Below the pieces are notes generated by a model, which saw only the letters and a program-made list of their open reading frames with translations, was not told the origin of the DNA and ran no database searches. Positions 57,766 to 64,000 of a DNA stretch of 64,000 bases are shown here, piece by piece (position 1 is the stretch's first letter; each line of letters opens with the position of its first letter). Origin of the DNA: Capniomyces stellatus (taxonomy: Eukaryota > Kickxellomycota > Harpellomycetes > Harpellales > Legeriomycetaceae); assembly GCA_001661515.1 (NCBI GenBank), contig LUVW01000023.1, positions 568,301-632,300 on the forward strand, given 5' to 3'. Both the position numbers and the translations under genes were made by a program.

Positions 57766-59983
57766 ATGGATGAAAATAGAGCCGAGTATAATCCTCCCCC
57801 CAGTTTATTTGAGTCTATCTACGATGAAAATGAGGCAAGTATTTTGCAGAATTGAATAAAACCGCCAATATCCGAGTTTAGCTATTATATCCGACTTGTT
57901 TTACCTTTTTACGATTCTTATTTTATTCCTGTGAAAAAAATAGTCGCAGGAGCAGTTAGAACAATTCGATTTAAAATCTTACCTCGGGAGCAAAAGAGGT
58001 AAACGCAAACATAGCTTGTATCCATAGTTGCAATCTGCTCAGCGTTAAGGGGGGTGGTTTGTAGACCAGTGACCTGGATTTTGAATAACTTTTTTGTTTT
58101 TATGATTGCGGTTGGTAGGCTTTTCAGGTAAATCAAAGCAGGAGCGGAATTCGATGATTCTGAAAAAGTACAATATTGATTTCAACGGCGTTGTTCCAAA
58201 TGAGCTACCAGGTATAAGCAGCTATTACATATTGACGCTTATTTACGTTTTAGATGAAACGTACACGACAAAATACCAATACGGTTGGCTTTTCAATAAT
58301 ATCACTGAAATATCAATATAGAGGAATCTGTGGGCAGAAACTCGGTGTCGCAAATGAGCCAAGGCTTTGGAGAATATACCAACAACGAAGAGCTTGAATA
58401 TGCAAAGCACAAGTCTAAAGTATACAAAGACAGTTTGGCTAGTCTGATGGAAAGCTCGATTTACTCAAGTCCAAGTTCTATTGTTACTTCGGAGCTGAAC
58501 TTCAGCCCCAGTACAAGTAAAATGGTTTCGAGGATAAACAAAATATGCTGGGATAAAAGGAATGAGATTTGGACAGACCAAAAGGTAACTTTATATACCA
58601 AACAGTATACAACGTTAGCAAAGACAATGATAATAGTGGCATTTATAAATTCCTGTATTGTTATGCTGGATTATGTTTAATCATCCAATGGGTATTTTTT
58701 TGGATTGTATCGAAACTTAGAAGATAATGGCTGGTAAACCCTCGAATTCAAGGTAATTTTGCTATTATTTAAATATTCCAAGAGCTTCTACCCACCAGTT
58801 TCACCAGCTTCACCGGGGGGGGGGGGGCTGCATTTAATCTGAGGCTGGTGGAAGGAGATGTTGGTTGTGTGATGTTTTTGTTTTGAGGGTCAGTAGATTC
58901 AAATGTGTATTTTGTGTGTTGATTCTGTTTTAGAGCTGGAGCAAATATTAGTATAGAAAACAAAGTGGCATATAGTGGAGCGCACGGGACACTGGGCAAC
59001 AGCTCAAACCAGAATGGTAAAAATAAAACACACGGCTACATCTCTTCAGGACATATAAAACGCAGCACCGACGATTTAAACAAGTGGGTCGACGACTCGA
59101 TTGGAGATAAAAAATGTAGCGAGTCCACAAACGAGATGGTTTTTGAGAATGTAAGAAACAACCCTTACTTGCAAATCCGTTATTGTTCTGGAGACCATAA
59201 TAGTGATTTATGTAGGAATAATCGATGATAAAGAATATGCTACAACGCTATGCTTTGGTGCACAATTTAACTGTTTTAAAAACGAATTGGTTTAATTATC
59301 AAGGGTGCGGAAATGAAAACAGCAGCCGGCTCAGAGAACATCAAGCGAATGCGAAATTTGCTGATAGATAGAATGCAGTCTCTTGGCGATTTTGATGGCA
59401 AGGATAGACATAAGGTAAGTTTGAAATGCGGTAAACATGCCTTTAGTAGAAACTGAATGCTAATAATACGACTGCGGCTACTTTGGTTCAATTAGGAGAG
59501 AGTTCTTGCAAATGGCAAACTTGAGTGGACATTTGACGATGGCCAAAAGATGTACGCTTATCCAGATGGAAATGTGAAGTTGGAAAAGAGTCCAAGTTCC
59601 TACGTTGTTTATTTGTACAACGGAGACACGACAAATGTAACTAGCGATTATCCCAATGGCAACGTTGATTGAATGAATTATTTCTATTTAAATGAGCTGG
59701 TGATTGATTGTTGTTTAAACGAACTGGCGATTTAATGAAATGAATTTGTATGGAATTGGAGACTTAAATTCAATAAAAAAATTTTTTTGGCGACTTGATA
59801 TAGTTTGACAAGTCGACTGGAACATCGTCGTATACATTTGCGGTTTCGAATATTGTCAAAACAAAATTTTCAAACGGCGAAGTCTCGTACGCGTTTCCCG
59901 ACGGTTCTACGTTTACAGAGTATCCTGATGGCTCAACACAGCGAATCAACATCGATGGCACGATTACAGTCAAGCTTTCTTGA
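57766..59983 (+). CDS. TCP10_C (G-box) domain protein, SAS-4/CPAP-like
   Basis: Nine exons can be chained in phase: 57766-57834, 57944-57998, 58128-58211, 58322-58584, 58721-58752, 58934-59150, 59304-59414, 59496-59663 and 59804-59983, giving about 392 residues. The last 120 residues carry the beta-hairpin repeats of the TCP10_C domain: ERVLANGKLEWTFDDGQKMY, AYPDGNVKLEK, LYNGDTTNVTSDYPNGN, then KFSNGEVSYAFPDGSTFTEY and PDGSTQRINIDG. Such NG/PDG repeats define the C-terminal G-box of CPAP/SAS-4, which binds STIL/Ana2 in centriole assembly. The N-terminal part is Ser/Asn/Lys-rich with PPPSLFESIYD and no family match. Uncertain points: the first intron needs a GC donor, exon five is only 32 nt, and the donor after 59663 is weak. 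The domain is the firm part; the protein's role in a fungus is unknown. Confidence 0.68.
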
Positions 59984-61266
59984 AGCGTTCCAAAACACAA
60001 GCCTGGTTGAGTTTAATTTTTATTTACTTTTTTTAATTTTGGTTGTATCTAAGCTGTGTATCACTGGTTAATGTCTAGTGGATCCGGCCAAGGGATATAT
60101 GTATCTTATTTTGATGTTTCTAGTTTTGTAAATATGTGTTGTATTTATTTTATTGTAACTATACTTGATTATTATTTTATTTTGCTTAATATGATAATAC
60201 CAGTATTGGTAAAAGTTGATCTGTTTGTTATTGGCCGATTGTCGTTTGGTGAATTGTTTGGTAAAGTAGAGCTTGGTGTTGCTTTGCGATAATAACAATT
60301 ATAAAAAATTCAAGACAGGTAATTCACAGTCCAGTAATATTGCGCAAAAAGTCAAAGCCATAGGCAAATAGAATTTGTTGATTTCAAGTTTTAATTCAAA
60401 GGTCCCCCCTCTACCAAGATATTTACTCGTTTATTGATTTATTTATTTGGTTTAACAAGTTGATTACATGAATACAAGGGTGTACTGGTGCAAGAATATG
60501 TTTTGTTTATATGTAGAGCAAAACTAAAACAAGTGGATTGTTGAAGATGGTGAGAAACATTAGCAACTAGCGCAAAAATTCAAAAATCGTTAAATGGAAG
60601 AAGTATGTGTTTGAGTAGTTAACAAAGCTTGAAAAGACTTCAAAAAGTAGAAAGTGTTGTAGTTGAATTTCATTGGCTTAAATGGGCTCTTTAGGCAATG
60701 AAATGGTTATTGATTGTTCAAAACACTTTTGCAACAAAGTCAAGTAATTTATACCTTACTTGGTCAAGGTTTATTATTTTATTTTTTTTGTAAGCTTGAT
60801 GTTAAGTTGGTTATTGTCCTATTTTTTTCTTGTTTATTTATTTTTTTTATTTTAATTTTTTTGGTTGATGGGGGATATTTAGGTTTTTGAAGCACAAAGT
60901 AGCAGGAACATTTTTTTTTTACTAGAGAAATAAATTATATAGAAAAAGGGGTTATAAGATACTAGTGGCCAGTTTGAATTGGTACTTGGAGTTAGTTTGA
61001 ATATTAGAGTGGATGCGATAAGAATAAGTAGCGCTTGGTTGTATAAGAATATATTTAGTCGGGCAGTTACATTTAGTTTAGATTTGTGTTATTAGAGTAG
61101 ACGTGTAGTTAATCGAGCGGCATATAAAATACTAGCTCTCCTTTTTCTTCTGCTTGCTGTCGCCTGTTTCTTTTTTTTATCAAGAAACGAGGTTACGGTT
61201 GTGGTATAAAAGGTGGGAGGAAAAGAAAATACATTGGCCAAGAGAATATTTGCGACAGGGAAAGAT
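59984..61266. other. Gene-poor region before the TMEM94-like gene
   Basis: About 1.3 kb. AT-rich with long T runs (60780-60870 and 60910-60920), a 6-C run near 60405, and a short T-rich frame at 60056-60292. It should include the TMEM94-like promoter, with a TATAAAAGG motif near 61205-61213, about 55-60 bp before the ATG. Confidence 0.45.
61205..61213 (+). promoter_or_regulatory. TATA-like box of the TMEM94-like gene
   Basis: TATAAAAGG lies about 55-60 bp upstream of the ATG at 61267 on the same strand, a good core-promoter candidate. Confidence 0.45.
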
Positions 61267-64000
61267 ATGGGCGGCGAAAAGAGAAGGACGGTTGAAGGGG
61301 GGGCTTCTGAAGGGCTGACTACAAGAGAGGCGAAAAGGTAAGTGTGGACCGGGTTGTTTATAGTGATGCTTGTTTTGTGAAGCGGGATAACAGTGGATAA
61401 AAAAAAAAGTTGAAAATGTATAAATGTATAGAAAACTGGTAAATGTGTTGAATGAATCGCGGAAAAGAAGGCAAAAGTTCAGTGGGTTTGAAGGTAAGCA
61501 TAACTACATGAAGGCAAGAGAAATAAAAGGATATTGAATTCAAGTGAGTGGGGGGGGGGTTATTGATAAGAAAGAAGGAAATGGGAGAGAGGGTAAAAGG
61601 TGAGAAATAACAATGAGTGAAATATGTTTGAATAGTGTTTGAGGTGCTGGACTACATCCTGATAGCGATAACGGTGTTGAGTGTGGGGTTGTTGATAGCA
61701 GAGAATCAGTATTCGCAGAAGTGGATGGAGAAGGAGGGGATAGAGGTGGAAAGCAAGGGGTACCTTAATATAGTGGTGGACCTGATACTGGGGAGTGTGA
61801 TATTGGTGGTGGGAACAGTGTTTATAATTTTTTTGCGGGTTTACGACTATAAGCGAGAAAGGTGCGAGATATTCAAGAGAATAGAGAAGGCAAGCGAGCT
61901 GATAGAGACGTATGGAGGGGGGTACGGGACGAAGACAGAGTCGATTATGGCGACAGTTAGGCAATACAAGACAAAGCGGGATGGGAGGTGGGAGATGGTT
62001 CCGCCATTGTTTTTGGTGGAGGGGGATGTGGTTGAGATGGGGTATGGGGAGAATGTGCCGTGTTTGATGGAGTTTGAGGGATTTAGAGGAGGAGAGGGGC
62101 AGGAGGGGGAACGGATGGTGGTGGAAAAAGACGCGATGTTTACAACAGAGATAATGAAGGGGTGGGGAGAAAAAATGGAAAGTGGGGGGGAGTGGATGAA
62201 GAGGAGCCGGGAAAAGTTTGTGTGTCTGGAGACGCCGCTGGTAAAGTATGTGGGGGACAGGGTAAAGGAGGCAGAGAGCAAGCAGGTAACGGTGCTAGAG
62301 AACCGAATCAAGTACGTATCGAGGAGCATACTGAGGATAATGTTGCCGATGCTGGTGGTGATTGTGGGGTTGGGGCAACTGGTGCAGTTTCTGGTGAAGG
62401 GGCAGAAGACAACGGGGTCAGAGATGACGTATAGCGCGGCAATGGTGTTGTTTCCTGTGGGGGCAGGGTTTCTGTCAGTAGGAATATTCAGGATAGTATC
62501 AAGGTACTATGGAAACGCAAAGGTGATAGTGCTGTTTGAGGCGTTGCAGCAGAGTAAAACAGACTTTGAGGATCTGGAGTATATAGATGAGTTTGATGTG
62601 GAAGCACCACCGCCAACCAAGGATATTGAGGTGAAGAAGAGGCGGGTGTTCAAGCTGGCATTGTGGATTGCAAAGAGCTGCGACTACAAGTACCTATCGC
62701 GGAGCAGCAGACTGGTGGAGGTACTGGGGACAATCACGACGTTTTGCAGCGTTGACCAGGAAGGAACGATTTCGCAGAATGTGCCTGAGCAGATGATTTT
62801 GCCTATGGACTCGTCGGGCCACCCGCTGGTGCTGGACATTGATGTTTCTCCAGACCTGCCGCACGGAATCCAGTTTACACCACCAACAACAACCAACATC
62901 AACACCAACACCAACATTAATGCAAACATGGCTACAGATAAGACTAATAATAACATGGTTACTGACACCAACATTGTTGAGGCTTTTGGGGCCGAGTCTC
63001 GGAACCAGGATCTTGTTGGCGCAAGTAGTGCGTATGAGGAGCCTGACTGGACCCGGCACCAGGACAAGCTTTTGCCGCTAGCAAAGCTGTTTCAAATCCA
63101 AACCAACTGCATATACTCCAAGCCACCAGCCAACACCGACAAGAGAGTCAGCGATGGCGAGGCTGACCTGGAAACAGTCAGTGTAAGCAGCTTAAAGAGC
63201 AGAGCGAACACAAACTCGGCAAGAAGAATGTGCAACTTTAGCCACTCCAAGAACATTGAAATCACAAAGAAGGTGTATGTCAGCGGTATCCACCACGAAT
63301 GTCTCTGCAGAATCAGCGACTTTCTGGGCGTTTCAAGCGGGTCAGGCGCTGATAAACCCTCACCACGGCCAATCAACATCATTGCCGCATCACCATCGCA
63401 CCCATCAACAAACGATGTGGACCGCAGATTCACGTCCAGTCTGGCTGCAGTACACAGCACATTTGTGTTCCCAAGTGTACACAAGCACGGGCCCAGGAGT
63501 TCTACTGGTGCAGCTGCAAAGGACGCATATGCCAGCGAGCAGATCCAGATGTACTCGAGCGGCGATGTGGAGCTGATGCTGAGTTTGGCCGACAGCGTGT
63601 ATACCGGATCCAGCGTGGTTCCGCTTGACGAACGCGTGATGAACGAGATGTACGGGATATACAAGTGTACGCTGATGCAGGACCTGCAGTGCTTGGCGTT
63701 TGGGTACAAGTCCATCAGTGTACAGGACACGGATTTGGCCAAAGATTGCGGCGTTGAGCTGTTTAAAAAGCGGATCAATTCGGTCAGCAAAAGCCAAAAG
63801 AGTCTGGCCAGGAAACACGAGTCTGTTGCAGGAAACCCAAATGCTGGATCTGTAGTTCTTACAAACAACTGGGGAGTGCCAAAAGCCGACCTAAACGACC
63901 ACGTTGGAATTGGAATTGGAATTGGAATGCCTTCTGGCGATGCGTTTGAGCTGCGAGCGAACAGCGACACAAACGAGTGTACATGCGAATGTACAGAAAA
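61267..64000 (+). CDS. TMEM94-like P-type-ATPase-family membrane protein (3' end beyond the window)
   Basis: Exons 61267-61337, 61432-61493 and 61636 onward join in phase; the third is still open at the window edge, giving about 832 residues so far. The start (GLTTREAKRKLVNVLNESRK) resembles the TMEM94 N-terminus. Two membrane helices follow (near DYILIAITVLSVGLLIA and NIVVDLILGSVILVV), then an actuator-type segment PPLFLVEGDVVEMGYG, two more helices (ILRIMLPMLVVIVGLGQLV, AAMVLFPVGAGFLSVGIFRI), and TTFCSVDQEGTISQN at about residue 418, the position of the P-type DKTGT motif. TMEM94 has a similarly altered motif and has been linked to ER magnesium uptake. A nucleotide-domain-like segment follows (SSGDVELMLSLADSVY). 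A plain P-type ATPase is the alternative. Near the edge is a Gly-Ile repeat (63906-63930). Confidence 0.75.
63906..63930 (+). repeat. GGAATT hexamer repeat encoding Gly-Ile
   Basis: Four tandem hexamers in the open frame of the TMEM94-like gene encode GIGIGIGM, probably a loop expansion. Confidence 0.85.

Noticed and set aside
63092..63970. 292-codon minus-strand frame
   Set aside because: It is antisense to the open third exon of the TMEM94-like gene, which has family motifs and continues off the window.

Overview
The window reads as nuclear DNA of a fungus. Genes are on both strands, most are interrupted by short spliceosomal introns (GTAAGT/GTAAAT-like donors, CTAAT-like branch motifs, AG acceptors), intergenic DNA is very AT-rich with homopolymers, and the gene set is fungal: a Crh-type cell-wall transglycosylase, a proteinase-K-like subtilase, secreted and GPI-type wall proteins, PEX11 and mitochondrial uL11. 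An unduplicated Mad3/Bub1 gene, together with an apparent SAS-4/CPAP-type (TCP10_C) protein, points to an early-diverging fungus. A Kickxellomycotina or Zoopagomycota-like host is my guess, not something the sequence proves. There is one assembly gap (11 N inside a poly-G run, 31875-31885). I saw no tRNA, rRNA, CRISPR array or intact transposon.

Layout. 1-5.6 kb: the 5' end of a secreted-protein gene (-), an Rtc5/mEAK-7-type TLDc gene (-, 3 exons) and a small single-pass membrane protein (+). 5.6-12.1 kb: a nine-exon REC8-type kleisin (-) and a six-exon tafazzin gene (+) that share a divergent promoter region. 12.1-18.2 kb: long gene-poor DNA with a secreted Cys-rich repeat protein and a GPI-type protein (+). 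18.2-28.6 kb: an 8.1-kb single-exon THADA/Trm732 gene (-) and a secreted subtilase (-). 28.6-33.1 kb: gene-poor DNA with a tandem repeat and the gap, then a BolA1-like gene (+). 33.5-43.5 kb: a MadBub checkpoint kinase (-) and a kinesin-5 (-). 45.1-49.6 kb: PEX11 (+), a small secreted protein (-), an unknown two-exon gene (+) and BUD32 (-, 6 exons). 50.7-60 kb: uL11m (+), a Cue2/N4BP2-type CUE-Smr nuclease gene (-), a Crh glycosidase (+) and a nine-exon TCP10_C-domain gene (+). 61.3 kb to the end: a TMEM94-like P-type-ATPase-family gene (+), cut off by the window edge.

How the genes relate. Four genes serve chromosome segregation or spindle poles (REC8, MadBub, kinesin-5, the SAS-4-like protein). 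Several handle organelle membranes (tafazzin, PEX11, the TLDc protein) or tRNA and ribosome function (THADA/Trm732, BUD32, uL11m, Cue2-like). Five encode secreted or wall-linked products. Nothing suggests operon-like organisation. Exon models were built by hand from phase-consistent splice sites plus family similarity recalled from knowledge, and none was checked against transcripts or databases. A compositional signal runs across several genes: coding strands are G-rich near the 5' end and turn C-rich toward the 3' end.
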